Source: Candidatus Moraniibacteriota bacterium (lineage in GTDB: Bacteria; Patescibacteriota; Minisyncoccia; Moranbacterales; UBA2206). Taken from it: a stretch of DNA of 36,781 bases. The position numbers were made by a program, and so were the translations under genes. Below the pieces are notes generated by a model, which did no database searches, was not told the DNA's origin, and saw only the letters and a program-made list of their open reading frames with translations. Shown piece by piece: positions 17,414 to 25,704 of this stretch (position 1 is its first letter; each line of letters starts with the position of its first letter). The stretch spans positions 1-36,781 of the forward strand of contig JAHFOP010000003.1 in the NCBI GenBank assembly GCA_023261605.1, read 5' to 3'.

Positions 17414-19159
17414 TTATTTTTTTGGCTCTTCCACAAAAAAGTAGGTGCCTATTGGGGAAAGATTATAGATGACAATATCATCTCCCAAATCACTTTTTTC
17501 TTGCATTGCGATATCTTCCTTAGCGCCCAAGTCATTTTTGAGCATTTCCGCCTCTTCTTTTTTTCCAGTCTTGTATTCTATTGTTGTCGCGGCGTGTTCT
17601 TGATTGAAAATCTTATCAGAAAATTCAACTGGATAACCGATGAGCTCTAACTTCTTTTTCAACTGCTCACTTGATTTTTGATCTGCTCCTTCAGGGGTAA
17701 CAATAGACACATGCACGCTCGATTTTTTAAATACTCCCGATTTAGTTTTCTCCGCTGTTTCCTTAGGTGGCGTTTCTTCATTCTTAGGCACGGCTATCTC
17801 TTGGTGAATGACACTACCTCGCCTGAATCTTATTCCCCAAGCCGCCCCAGCGCCCACCAAAATGAAAATGAGAACAATCAGGAAAACTCTCATTTTTTTC
17901 AGTCCTGATTTTTTTGAGCGCTCCATAATCGAAGGGATCAATTCGTCCACTTCTCTCGCCTGTCTTATAATTTCAATGTTTTTCTTATTGATTGGAATGA
18001 ATAATTTTTCTCCCTCTTTTATTTCGAAGGGCTCTCCAATATAATTCAATTTGGCTATTTTTCTCCAAGGAACAAAAAATCTCTGGCCCAAATCAGCCAG
18101 GTTATCGCCTAGTTTCACCTTATAAATTGGCATTTTCTCTTTAGCCGATTCCCTGAAATATAAAGCAATTAATCTCGCTAAAATAAACAGAACCGCTAAA
18201 ATAATCAGCAAAAATATAACTCGATAAGGCACCACCCAAATGACTAAATCTCTTTGGGCATGCCCCACTCCCTCCTCAAAAAAATCAACATTAGCATGTA
18301 CCGTATACCTTCCAAAAAAAGGCATTTTTTCCCAAATAATCGTCCCTTCGTTTATCTCTTCGCGAGGAAAAATGTTTCCCATTTGCCGATTAGGCAGATG
18401 CGCCACTGTCATACCGAAAATATTTTTTATATCCAACGTGACATTGGGGGAAATTCTAACATTCCCCTTGTTTTTTATTCCGGTAAAAAAAACTGTTCGC
18501 TTGTTTATATCCAAAAGATCTTTAATGAAACTCTTATTTCCAGATGGTTCTAATCGCCAATCGAAACGAGTGACCTCAAAATCTTTTTTCACTTCGCCGG
18601 GAACCGTTTCATAGATTCTCACGCCCACTCTTGTGATAATTTTAACACCCATTCCGGTCGATGCGCCCGCGGCATTGTCCATTTCTTGCACTACGATTCC
18701 ACCCATGTGATCCCCCACATCGGCATTATCCGGAATTTTTATGATAAAAGGCACTCTCTTTTCTGATTTGGGTGGAATTTCCAATTCATTGGCCGACAAC
18801 TCAACCCAGCTCCCCACATCTCCCTTCTTATCATCTTCGCTCAAAAGAGCAAAGCTTCCATCCGCTGTCGTCGTTGCATCAACTGCGTACAGCTTGACTA
18901 TCACGGTTTCATCCTTATTGTTCAACACTCTAACGGCATCAATCTTATCACGACCTAAATCCAATTTATACATAAACCAAGAGTCGGAAAATTCGACATT
19001 GGCATCGGCATTCCCCGGCAAAAGCCCCACCGATTCTGTATTAACCGCTCCAGCAGAATAAGGAAAGAATAAACAGGCCAAAAAAATCAACAGGCCCACT
19101 TGGGAATTTTTCAATCTAACCATTTTTTTAAATAAATAATTAAAGAAAAAACAAAACAT
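17414..19159 (-). CDS. DUF916-like / TM / LysM / TM / LytR_C fusion protein
   Basis: 581 residues. A signal segment at about 20-38 (LLIFLACLFFPYSAGA) precedes a DUF916/WxL-interacting-like region (about 45-305), with KLDLGRDKIDAVRVLNNKDE and a later DHMGGIVVQE motif typical of that family. A membrane helix follows (311-334), then a LysM-like domain (about 345-390, YKVKLGDNLADLGQRF to EGEKLFIPI), a second helix (423-444), and a C-terminal LytR_C-like domain (about 481-567). In Firmicutes, DUF916 proteins bind peptidoglycan and WxL proteins; LysM binds glycan; LytR_C domains accompany wall-polymer ligases. Joint function in envelope anchoring is inferred. Two helices would place the LysM-like domain in the cytoplasm, which is odd. 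It has its own promoter and terminator, so it is a single-gene unit. The Met at 19123 may be the true start, as it places the signal segment closer to the N-terminus. Confidence 0.88.
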   Translation of the reverse strand: MFCFFFNYLFKKMVRLKNSQVGLLIFLACLFFPYSAGAVNTESVGLLPGNADANVEFSDSWFMYKLDLGRDKIDAVRVLNNKDETVIVKLYAVDATTTADGSFALLSEDDKKGDVGSWVELSANELEIPPKSEKRVPFIIKIPDNADVGDHMGGIVVQEMDNAAGASTGMGVKIITRVGVRIYETVPGEVKKDFEVTRFDWRLEPSGNKSFIKDLLDINKRTVFFTGIKNKGNVRISPNVTLDIKNIFGMTVAHLPNRQMGNIFPREEINEGTIIWEKMPFFGRYTVHANVDFFEEGVGHAQRDLVIWVVPYRVIFLLIILAVLFILARLIALYFRESAKEKMPIYKVKLGDNLADLGQRFFVPWRKIAKLNYIGEPFEIKEGEKLFIPINKKNIEIIRQAREVDELIPSIMERSKKSGLKKMRVFLIVLIFILVGAGAAWGIRFRRGSVIHQEIAVPKNEETPPKETAEKTKSGVFKKSSVHVSIVTPEGADQKSSEQLKKKLELIGYPVEFSDKIFNQEHAATTIEYKTGKKEEAEMLKNDLGAKEDIAMQEKSDLGDDIVIYNLSPIGTYFFVEEPKK

Positions 19160-19182
19160 GCGAACTTCTTTTCGCTAATTCA

Positions 19183-19212
19183 ATTATACATCGGCTTTTT
19201 TCGTCTGTCCAA
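19183..19212 (-). promoter_or_regulatory. Promoter of the DUF916-LysM-LytR_C gene
   Basis: -10 TATAAT at 19188-19183 and -35 TTGGAC at 19212-19207, separated by 18 bp. The predicted transcript start is near 19176, leaving a short leader before the ATG at 19159. Confidence 0.6.
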
Positions 19213-19230
19213 TTTAAAAATCCCCTTGGC

Positions 19231-20751
19231 CTATTGGTTATCCGGACGAACAAAAATACAAGCCAATTCATCGCTATAAACCTCTCTCCAACCTAGATTT
19301 AAAAATACATATTTATTAGGAGGATTGTTGTAGACCAAAGCAAACCCTATGTCATATTTTTTTAGAATATCTTGCCAACCATCGTTAAACATTAAAACCT
19401 TATTGAAATCTTCAAATATTTTTTGATCCCCCATTTTCCAACTGGGCATTCTACCATCGATAAAAACTTTTTTCTCCGGATATTGCCAAATCAGAAAACC
19501 TCCCCAATTATATTCATTGAACATCCGACCATCAATCGGGTTACCTTTCAGATAGCGGGTAGCCGCGAGAGGATACTGTCCGTCCACGGCCAATTTTTCC
19601 AACGAAAAAGAAAGAGGGATTTCGCGTCCCAATCTTTGCTTCCCAACAAAAAATATAGCTAGTATTAGAAAAATTAAAAATGTCTTCTTTTGCACGATTA
19701 CGCTCAATTCCCTGCCAACCAAAGATTCTACGATGGAAATCCAAAGCGGAGTGCTAATAACCAAAAATAGAGGCATATGCCGCCAACTACTGAAACCCAG
19801 ATACAAAAAAACTACGCAGATTAACAAATAAGTATAATCAACGCGCCGAAAACTGAAAATCAAAAGTATCGACAAAAGCAAAAGATAAATTATGAATTGA
19901 TAACTCATGGGATTAGTCATCACCACTGGCATCCATTCATTAATGTTCGTTTTGGCATAACTATCAAAAATGGTATTAAAAATTTCGATATATGTCCTCC
20001 AGCCGTAAGGGTTGAAAAGTGTTGCCAGCGAGGAAATTAAAAAAACAGAAATCAATGGAATGATTTTATTTCCAGAAATGGAATTTTCCCTTAACCATTT
20101 TTCTGCTTTTAAAACCCGGCCATTCTTAAAAAACTTCTTCAAAATGATAGCCAGTGTCAATTTGAAAATTTCCAATCCGATAAAAACTCCCAAAAGGAAA
20201 AGCCCGACTGCAAAACCTCCATGCATATTAACCCAAACAAGAAAAATTAAAGGCAGGACATAAATTATTTTTGATTGATTATTTTTTCGAAATTTGAGAA
20301 TGATAAAAACAACCAAGGCGAGACCTAAAAGATTGAGCATTTGGGGCCGCACTCCCAAAACAGGAATACTGGCAATGACTCCCAAAATAGAGGAGATTAT
20401 TTTATACTCAATTTTTGCTTCCACTCCCCAAGAAACCAAAAGAAAAGCACCGGTGACTATCAGTGCGAAAATGACCGAAAGCATAAATAGATTGGTTTTT
20501 TGATATATCTCCGCCATTAGCACGTCCGTTACCCACTCATGCATAATGAGCGGAAAATTCGGCATCGTATAAGAAAACATATCTTTTTTGGCAACATGCA
20601 AATCATTCTCCAAAAGATATTGCCCGTCGCGAATATGCCAACCCATATCCGGATCAGTCGGGGGACGAAGCGCGATAAAGAAAATCAATAACACTCCCAA
20701 AAAAATAAAGATTGTTCGCGCATTTGTAAGTTTTTTTAAAAAATTTTTCAT
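19231..20751 (-). CDS. Polytopic GT-C-like membrane protein
   Basis: 506 residues with about ten hydrophobic helices and a soluble C-terminal domain of about 120 residues. After the first helix comes PTDPDMGWHIRDGQYLLEND, a loop with acidic residues placed as in GT-C glycosyltransferases, which use lipid-phosphate-linked sugars on the outer face of the membrane. The C-terminal part reads NEYNWGGFLIWQYPEKKVFI, a motif recurring in CPR membrane proteins of this type. It is the last gene of the operon that begins with a polyprenyl-phosphate sugar transferase, which could supply its donor. A transfer of sugar to surface protein or glycan is inferred. The acceptor is unknown, and a non-catalytic role cannot be excluded. 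Confidence 0.75.
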   Translation of the reverse strand: MKNFLKKLTNARTIFIFLGVLLIFFIALRPPTDPDMGWHIRDGQYLLENDLHVAKKDMFSYTMPNFPLIMHEWVTDVLMAEIYQKTNLFMLSVIFALIVTGAFLLVSWGVEAKIEYKIISSILGVIASIPVLGVRPQMLNLLGLALVVFIILKFRKNNQSKIIYVLPLIFLVWVNMHGGFAVGLFLLGVFIGLEIFKLTLAIILKKFFKNGRVLKAEKWLRENSISGNKIIPLISVFLISSLATLFNPYGWRTYIEIFNTIFDSYAKTNINEWMPVVMTNPMSYQFIIYLLLLSILLIFSFRRVDYTYLLICVVFLYLGFSSWRHMPLFLVISTPLWISIVESLVGRELSVIVQKKTFLIFLILAIFFVGKQRLGREIPLSFSLEKLAVDGQYPLAATRYLKGNPIDGRMFNEYNWGGFLIWQYPEKKVFIDGRMPSWKMGDQKIFEDFNKVLMFNDGWQDILKKYDIGFALVYNNPPNKYVFLNLGWREVYSDELACIFVRPDNQ

Positions 20752-20760
20752 AAATAAGTC

Positions 20761-21648
20761 CTACTTTTTCTTTTGATAGATAGCCAGAAATTCTCCCGTC
20801 AAAGGGTTGTTAAAGCAAACGTTTTTTATACTTGCGGAAAGATAAGGAAAAATAAATTTCAAAACAGTGCCAATCCCAAAAAACGAATACTTTTGAAAAT
20901 AAGCCGCGTAATAATTCAGGGAAAACTTTTTGCTATTATTTTTAAACACTGTTTCACTGAAATTCAATGGTCGCAACAGCCGACCAAGTGATTTTCGATT
21001 ATAATAAAAAATGTGTTCATATTTGTATTGAAACCAGTTTTTCCCCAAAATCTTGCGTGTCCAAGAATCACTATTGGGAGAAATGATGAAAAGGTGCCCA
21101 CCCGGCTTCAGAATGCGGGCAACTTCCTTCAACTCTTTTTTCGGATAAGGCAGATGTTCCAGCACATCCGTTAAGAAAATAATATCAAAAAAATCATCAG
21201 AAAAAGTTGCCTCGCAAATCCCCCCAGTCCTAATTCGACTGGGAAATTTTTGTTCTAGAATCTCGGCGGAAAAATTAGAAATTTCCGTTCCATAGCATTC
21301 GCATCCTTTTTCATTAAGACATTCCAAAAGATAACCGCCCCCGGCGCCGATATCCAAAACGAGACTTCCTTTCGGTTGGCATATCTTGGGAAAAATATTC
21401 CCCAATTGAGCCAAAAAAGCTTTCTTTTTAGCTTCGGAAATATATTCGAGATTTATCTTCTTTTTTGCCGTGTTCCAGGCCGCATAATCGTTACCATAAA
21501 TAAACGTCCGATCAGTTTCAAAATCTTCGGAAAAAATAACCCCACAAGCGAAACACTTTTCCAATTTCATCTTTCGACTCTCCTTCTCTTCACGCGTAGT
21601 TATATCAAATTGCCTAAGTTCGTTAGAATCGCAAATTGGACATTTCAT
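20761..21648 (-). CDS. Class I SAM-dependent methyltransferase with N-terminal zinc ribbon
   Basis: 295 residues. An N-terminal zinc-ribbon pattern has Cys3, Cys6, Cys32 and Cys35. The methyltransferase fold follows: motif I VLDIGAGGGYLLE (97-109), an acidic end to strand 2 (TEIS, 121-124), DVLEHLP (161-167) and LKPGGHLFIISPNS (180-193). It resembles the Methyltransf_23 group, often found in surface-polysaccharide loci, where members methylate sugars or lipids. The substrate cannot be told from the sequence. Its ATG overlaps the DUF2079 stop by 4 bases, and the GT-C-like gene follows after 9 bases, so the four genes form one operon. The C-terminal about 90 residues, with aromatic and basic clusters, could touch the membrane. 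Confidence 0.88.
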   Translation of the reverse strand: MKCPICDSNELRQFDITTREEKESRKMKLEKCFACGVIFSEDFETDRTFIYGNDYAAWNTAKKKINLEYISEAKKKAFLAQLGNIFPKICQPKGSLVLDIGAGGGYLLECLNEKGCECYGTEISNFSAEILEQKFPSRIRTGGICEATFSDDFFDIIFLTDVLEHLPYPKKELKEVARILKPGGHLFIISPNSDSWTRKILGKNWFQYKYEHIFYYNRKSLGRLLRPLNFSETVFKNNSKKFSLNYYAAYFQKYSFFGIGTVLKFIFPYLSASIKNVCFNNPLTGEFLAIYQKKK

Positions 21649-23126
21649 ATTTTTTTTATGCGTTTAAAAACCAAGTATTCTCCATCATCAAAAATTTTTT
21701 TGAAGGCCGGATCATTTTCCAATGTCTCTATATCATTCTTCCATGTTCCAAAATCCATCTGTAAAGCGTAGTCAAAATCGAAAATCCTGCTACTAGACCC
21801 GGTATATGGATCAAAGCGATCCAAAATAATCCAGTCGGCTGTATCTTTTTTCAAGGGAAAACGATAAATTTCCCGCCGCTCGGAAAAATGCGGACCCAAA
21901 TTATGTTGCACCGAAATAGAGGCATCCGCGGGAACGATTTTCTCAATTTCCACGATTTTTTCGGCATGTCCACTAGGAACAAAATCTTCCCAGTAAGAAT
22001 TTCTCCCTAATGGGGAAACACTACTCAAATAGAAAACGCCGAAAGAAAAAATCAAAATAAATATAGCGAACATTCTTTCCAAAAAAACATCACCGGAAAA
22101 AAATCTTTTAAAAGTGATGATAGCGGAGAAAAAAACGAACGGAATAAAAATAGCGCTGTAATAAAAATAAACACTATAAGTCATTGAATAACTACTTAAA
22201 AGATTGATAAGCAAGAGTGGCAAGATAAGAACAATGGGCCAAGAATAAATCGCCAAAGAAAGAACCGGAGTGATTAGAAAGACCATATACCGCACACGAT
22301 CACCAACAAAAAGAACTCCTGCGATTTTATCCGGATAGATGAAAATATTTTTAGCTATCTCAAAAAAATTTCCACCCAGCCAACTGTAACGCGACGGGTA
22401 CAGCATGCTTCCACTCACAAGTGCTGCCACTCCGGTTGAAGAAAAAAATGGCATAGCAATCAGAATTACGCCCACAAAATAAGCGCCGGAACATGCGCTA
22501 ACCCAAAAACCCAACCAGCGCTTCTTTTTAATAAACATTAAATATATTCCCAGCATAAAAACCAAAAGTGCCAAATGCTCTTGAGAAATTACCAAAAGGA
22601 AAGAAAAGGAAAGAAAAGTTTTCCATTTTTCTTTTTCTAAAAAATAGAAAGCACCGGAGGCAAAAAAGACCGCCAACACCACCTCGTGAAAATCATATAG
22701 GATTCCGTTTTGCAAAAATGGATTAAGCAAAAACGCCAGTAAAAAAATTATTGCTAAGAAATTTTTCTTAAGTTTTTCTTTGGCAAAAAAATAAATGAAA
22801 AGTCCACTTGCTCCCGCCGCCGCCGCTTGGAAAAAAAGCAACCATTTCGGCGTAGCAAAAACAGCATAAAAAGGAACGAAAAAAAGCAAGATAGGGCTAA
22901 AATGAGCCCCTAAATAGTTTCTTTGATCAAGCATATTGGAGGAATTGTCAAAAAAATTTCCGTGAACCGTGTTCCAAATTACTTGATCATATGTCCCCAA
23001 ATCATTCAAATATGATTTCAACGCGTCGTGGCGCCCGAAAGAAAGCCCGGAAAAAATAATTACAAAAAAAACCACCAGCGCGACAGCGCAAAAATCAAGA
23101 TTAATTTTTTTGATTATTTTCAACAT
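21645..23126 (-). CDS. DUF2079 family polytopic membrane protein
   Basis: 493 residues and about ten membrane helices. The first extracytoplasmic loop contains LNDLGTYDQVIWNTVHGNFF, the signature of DUF2079 proteins, which are regarded as relatives of GT-C glycosyltransferases. A soluble region at about 385-493 (including VPADASISVQHNLGPHFSER) completes the family layout. The reaction is not established; transfer of a sugar from a polyprenyl carrier is plausible because the preceding gene encodes a polyprenyl-phosphate sugar transferase only 3 bases away. Translation looks coupled to the methyltransferase downstream through an ATGA overlap. Membership in DUF2079 is fairly certain; the function is inference. 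Confidence 0.88.
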   Translation of the reverse strand: MLKIIKKINLDFCAVALVVFFVIIFSGLSFGRHDALKSYLNDLGTYDQVIWNTVHGNFFDNSSNMLDQRNYLGAHFSPILLFFVPFYAVFATPKWLLFFQAAAAGASGLFIYFFAKEKLKKNFLAIIFLLAFLLNPFLQNGILYDFHEVVLAVFFASGAFYFLEKEKWKTFLSFSFLLVISQEHLALLVFMLGIYLMFIKKKRWLGFWVSACSGAYFVGVILIAMPFFSSTGVAALVSGSMLYPSRYSWLGGNFFEIAKNIFIYPDKIAGVLFVGDRVRYMVFLITPVLSLAIYSWPIVLILPLLLINLLSSYSMTYSVYFYYSAIFIPFVFFSAIITFKRFFSGDVFLERMFAIFILIFSFGVFYLSSVSPLGRNSYWEDFVPSGHAEKIVEIEKIVPADASISVQHNLGPHFSERREIYRFPLKKDTADWIILDRFDPYTGSSSRIFDFDYALQMDFGTWKNDIETLENDPAFKKIFDDGEYLVFKRIKKI

Positions 23127-23129
23127 AAA

Positions 23130-23849
23130 TTATTTTTTTCTGCTCTTTTTATCCGCAAACCGCAGCTTCAAAACCTTCCAAAAACTTTCCCCCACTATCG
23201 CCAAACTGAATTTGGATTTCCCCAAGGTTCGTTCGGTGAACACGATAGGAATCTCCTCGACTCTAAACCCGCGCTTTACCGCGTGATAAGTCGTTTCTAT
23301 CTGAAAAACATAACCAACGGCATCAATTTCCTTTCCTAATAAATATTCTACCACTTCGCGCCGATAGCATTTATATCCGGTTGTCAAATCATTAATAGCC
23401 ATTTTCAGAATAAATCGTGCGTATAGATTTCCGAAACTACTAACAAAGCGACGGCTGGCATTCCAATTGCTAATTTTTCCATTCGCTATATAACGCGACC
23501 CAATCACTAGATCGCACTGATTGACACGTGAAAGGAAAAGACTGATATCTTTCGGGTCATGGGAGAAATCCGCGTCTATTTCGAAAAAATAATCCGCGCC
23601 CTTTTCCAGTGCGTAGCGAAATCCTTCCAGATAGGCTGTCCCCAATCCCAACTTTCCTTTCCGGCGAATAAGATGGAGACTGGAATTGACCGTTTGGCAT
23701 TTTTCAACAATATCCGCAGTTCCATCGGGCGAATTATCATCCACCACCACAATCTCCAAATCAATTATTTTCAAATCAAAAATATGCTGAATTATTTTTT
23801 CAACATTTTCCTTTTCATTATACGTTGGCAAAATTACGGCTGTTTTCAC
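23130..23849 (-). CDS. Family 2 glycosyltransferase, polyprenyl-phosphate mannosyltransferase (DPM1-like)
   Basis: 239 residues, the usual size of a soluble DPM1-type enzyme without C-terminal helices. Visible GT2 motifs are VILPTYNEKENV (5-16), VVDDNSPDGT (35-44), the metal-binding EIDADFSHDP (90-99), GSRY (117-120), TGYKCYRR (157-164) and the acceptor-side PIVFTERTLGKSKF (201-214). It should move a hexose from a nucleotide sugar to a polyprenyl phosphate on the cytoplasmic face. The lipid-linked sugar would feed the two GT-C-like membrane proteins of the same operon. It is first in the operon, behind three tandem -10 boxes. Mannose versus glucose cannot be decided from sequence. Confidence 0.92.
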   Translation of the reverse strand: MKTAVILPTYNEKENVEKIIQHIFDLKIIDLEIVVVDDNSPDGTADIVEKCQTVNSSLHLIRRKGKLGLGTAYLEGFRYALEKGADYFFEIDADFSHDPKDISLFLSRVNQCDLVIGSRYIANGKISNWNASRRFVSSFGNLYARFILKMAINDLTTGYKCYRREVVEYLLGKEIDAVGYVFQIETTYHAVKRGFRVEEIPIVFTERTLGKSKFSLAIVGESFWKVLKLRFADKKSRKK

Positions 23850-23870
23850 AAATAAAAAATACTACCCCTA

Positions 23871-23900
23871 ATCATTATACCTCATTATACCTCATTATAC
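23871..23900. repeat. Three tandem 10-bp repeats
   Basis: Plus-strand unit (a/c)tcattatac, three copies with a single substitution in the first. Each unit carries one -10 hexamer on the minus strand. Confidence 0.9.
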
Positions 23901-23913
23901 CGATAAAAAACAA
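23874..23913 (-). promoter_or_regulatory. Promoter region of the glycan operon with three tandem -10 boxes
   Basis: Minus-strand TATAAT occurs three times, at 23899-23894, 23889-23884 and 23879-23874, exactly 10 bp apart. A weak -35, TTGTTT (23913-23908), is 18 bp from the middle box. The first box lies next to the terminator of the upstream unit. Confidence 0.6.
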
Positions 23914-23914
23914 A

Positions 23915-23936
23915 TGAAGCGCCTGAAAGCGCTTCA
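23915..23936 (-). terminator. Intrinsic terminator after the 190-aa WxL-like gene
   Basis: A perfect 8-bp stem TGAAGCGC/GCGCTTCA with a 6-nt loop. On the minus strand it is followed by TTTGTTTTTTAT. It lies 24 bases past the stop codon. Confidence 0.85.
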
Positions 23937-23960
23937 AAAAAAAGTCTTTTAGAAAAATCA

Positions 23961-24533
23961 CTACTGTATCGTCATCGTCATTGTATTTTGATAAGTCCCG
24001 GCCACAAAGTTCGGATTTCCATTAAACACGACATTTACAGTAGTATTGGTTATTTTGTAATTGCCCATACCATTATTCGTTGAGGTATTGAAGAGAGTTC
24101 TCAAGGTGCTAAAATATCCAGCCGTTCCAACTGCTGTCCCAGTGTTAGATCCATTATCCGCGAAAGCTGCTCCCGGCGCCCAAGCGATGGCGGCGTTACT
24201 GATATTGTTCACGCCCGCTCCGCCAGTAGTCAAGTTATTCATTGAGGCGGTTACCGTCCAAGCCACTCCGGTTCCACGAAAGTCTCGGGCATTGACCACA
24301 TCCATGTTCGCCAAAGAGTTCGCCGCTACACCCAAAGTTTGGTTATTGAAAGCCAACGTAGCTGGAGCTTCCATTGACAGCGCGCCGGCAATCAGATTCT
24401 GAATCAAAGTGGTGTTAGTTCCAATCGCACTCGTGAAATCGACACTGACTGAACCGAACACCATAACGAACATAAACAAAACCACAAGTGTCGCCACTAT
24501 TTTTTGCTTTATTTTTTGTTTTTGTATTTGCAT
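23961..24533 (-). CDS. Small secreted WxL-like surface protein
   Basis: 190 residues. A basic N-terminus and signal segment (about 11-36, VATLVVLFMFVMVFGSVSV) are followed by a Gly/Asn/Thr/Ala-rich beta domain. DFRGTGVAWTVTAS (84-97) and the closing AGTYQNTMTMTIQ match the style of WxL surface domains (usually W-x-L within WTLTVS, and a final strand ending in TL/TI). Here the motif is WTV, so membership is likely but not certain. WxL domains attach non-covalently to the wall and pair with DUF916 proteins, one of which is encoded at 17414-19159. It has its own promoter and terminator, as a highly expressed small surface protein would. Confidence 0.78.
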   Translation of the reverse strand: MQIQKQKIKQKIVATLVVLFMFVMVFGSVSVDFTSAIGTNTTLIQNLIAGALSMEAPATLAFNNQTLGVAANSLANMDVVNARDFRGTGVAWTVTASMNNLTTGGAGVNNISNAAIAWAPGAAFADNGSNTGTAVGTAGYFSTLRTLFNTSTNNGMGNYKITNTTVNVVFNGNPNFVAGTYQNTMTMTIQ

Positions 24534-24614
24534 ATTTAATCGAAATCACATTCCTCTTTTAAGGAATATTTTACTATTTACGCCCTCTAAAAAAATCCCG
24601 CGCCCGTTAATACT

Positions 24615-24641
24615 ATTATAAGCCAAATTCACATTCACACA
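24615..24641 (-). promoter_or_regulatory. Promoter of the 190-aa WxL-like gene
   Basis: -10 TATAAT at 24620-24615. A weak candidate -35, TTGTGT, is 16 bp upstream of it. The leader of about 80 nt contains a small hairpin (ATTCCT/AGGAAT, 24550-24567). Confidence 0.5.
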
Positions 24642-24651
24642 ATAGCCAAAG

Positions 24652-24660
24652 TTATCCACA
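24652..24660 (+). promoter_or_regulatory. Perfect DnaA-box sequence upstream of the WxL-like gene promoter
   Basis: TTATCCACA, same orientation as the copy at 6006-6014. On the minus strand both read TGTGGATAACT and end about 30 bp before a TATAAT. Function unproven. Confidence 0.4.
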
Positions 24661-24666
24661 GCCCTT

Positions 24667-25341
24667 TTATTGAATAGTGATTGTTACTGTTCCGGTAATA
24701 TTCTCATTAAAAAGAGAATTGAGATTGGTAAGCTTGACTGTGGGGCGGTTATTGTATATTCCCGCAGCTGTAACGTCACCACTGATAATACTTCTTGGCG
24801 TATTCAATGAATAATCCGAAGAAGCTGATTCAGAAATCCCAGTAGTGGGAGAAGTTATGGTATCTCCGCTAGCAACCGCGCCATCAGTTACTAAGAATAC
24901 ATTATTGTTAGCCAGATTGTTTTTAGTACTGGTCATATCGGTTGATTGCATTGTAAGAGTCCAGGGAACACTAGAGTTGTCGACGACCACGCATTCCTGA
25001 GAAGTGGAAAAAATATATTTACTATAATTATTAGCATTCCCCAAAGTATAATCTACCATATACACATTTGCCGCTTCGCAATTCAAGCCCAGTTGCGCTC
25101 CGCCGGAAACCATATGCCAAAAGGCGGTGTTGCTTTTATAGTTCGCACTTGTTTCAACGCCCACAGCCGACTCTCCCAATGAATCTCCCAAATTATAGCT
25201 ACTCGAACCGCTCAAATTTCCGCCCGAGTTAATCGTGTCGGCATTGATTTTATATGTCTCGCTACTCATCGCCCAAGAACAGGCCGGCAAAAACAGAAAC
25301 AGAAAAATCAGCACTTTTATTTTTCCAAAAAATTTCTTCAT
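24667..25341 (-). CDS. Secreted WxL-like surface protein with an N-terminal GG-x-SYxLxDSxGE motif
   Basis: From the Met at 25341, the protein starts MKKFFGKIKVLIFLFLFLPA, a normal signal peptide with a likely cut after CSWA. The next region (ETYKINADTINSGGNLSG, then SSYNLGDSLGESAVGVETSANY and FW) is a motif block seen at the start of many uncharacterised secreted proteins, CPR ones included. The second half has VPWTLTMQSTDM and ends in ITGTVTITIQ, close to the WxL style and to the ending of the neighbouring 190-aa protein. Wall attachment is inferred. The frame stays open to an in-frame ATG at 25395, but that start would overlap the upstream gene and push the signal segment inward. It is the last gene of the operon starting at 27135. 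Confidence 0.78.
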   Translation of the reverse strand: MKKFFGKIKVLIFLFLFLPACSWAMSSETYKINADTINSGGNLSGSSSYNLGDSLGESAVGVETSANYKSNTAFWHMVSGGAQLGLNCEAANVYMVDYTLGNANNYSKYIFSTSQECVVVDNSSVPWTLTMQSTDMTSTKNNLANNNVFLVTDGAVASGDTITSPTTGISESASSDYSLNTPRSIISGDVTAAGIYNNRPTVKLTNLNSLFNENITGTVTITIQ

Positions 25342-25354
25342 AAAATTGCAAAAA

Positions 25355-25693
25355 TTAAACATCCCCTTGATTCTCGAAAGATTGCTTTTCTCCATCCATT
25401 TTTCGAATTAAGTCCCTAGCGGTAAAAATTCCGGCTAAAAATAAAACAGAGAAAAACAGCTTTAAAAATAAACCGACTATCACAAAAACGGGTTTCTCTG
25501 CCAGACTGAAAAAATTTAAAAATTCCTCAAGGGTAAAAACAATAATCGCACCCAAGAAAAATTTATAAGAAATATCCAATTCTTTCTCTGTGCGCCACAC
25601 CACACCAAAAGAGAATACTATCGACAAGATGGACACCGCAATAACTAAGCTGTTTATAATTAAACTAAAATTAATTGTTTCAAAAATCATCAT
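25355..25693 (-). CDS. Small three-helix membrane protein of unknown function
   Basis: 112 residues with three hydrophobic segments (about 10-33, 44-63 and 68-92) and a charged, cytoplasm-like tail RDLIRKMDGEKQSFENQGDV. No family is recognised. It sits 11 bases after the FN3/Ig membrane protein and directly ahead of a WxL-like secreted protein, so a role connected with that surface unit is possible. Alternation of hydrophobic segments and tight operon spacing support a real gene. Confidence 0.65.
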   Translation of the reverse strand: MMIFETINFSLIINSLVIAVSILSIVFSFGVVWRTEKELDISYKFFLGAIIVFTLEEFLNFFSLAEKPVFVIVGLFLKLFFSVLFLAGIFTARDLIRKMDGEKQSFENQGDV

Positions 25694-25704
25694 AGTTTTA
25701 AATT

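Noticed and set aside
24550..24567. Leader hairpin of the 190-aa gene as a riboswitch
   Set aside because: Only a 6-bp stem with no aptamer-like conserved core; too little to support a call.
25270..25285. Lipobox (LPAC) in the 24667-25341 signal peptide
   Set aside because: Pro before Ala-Cys is unusual for a lipobox, and a good signal peptidase I site (CSWA) follows.
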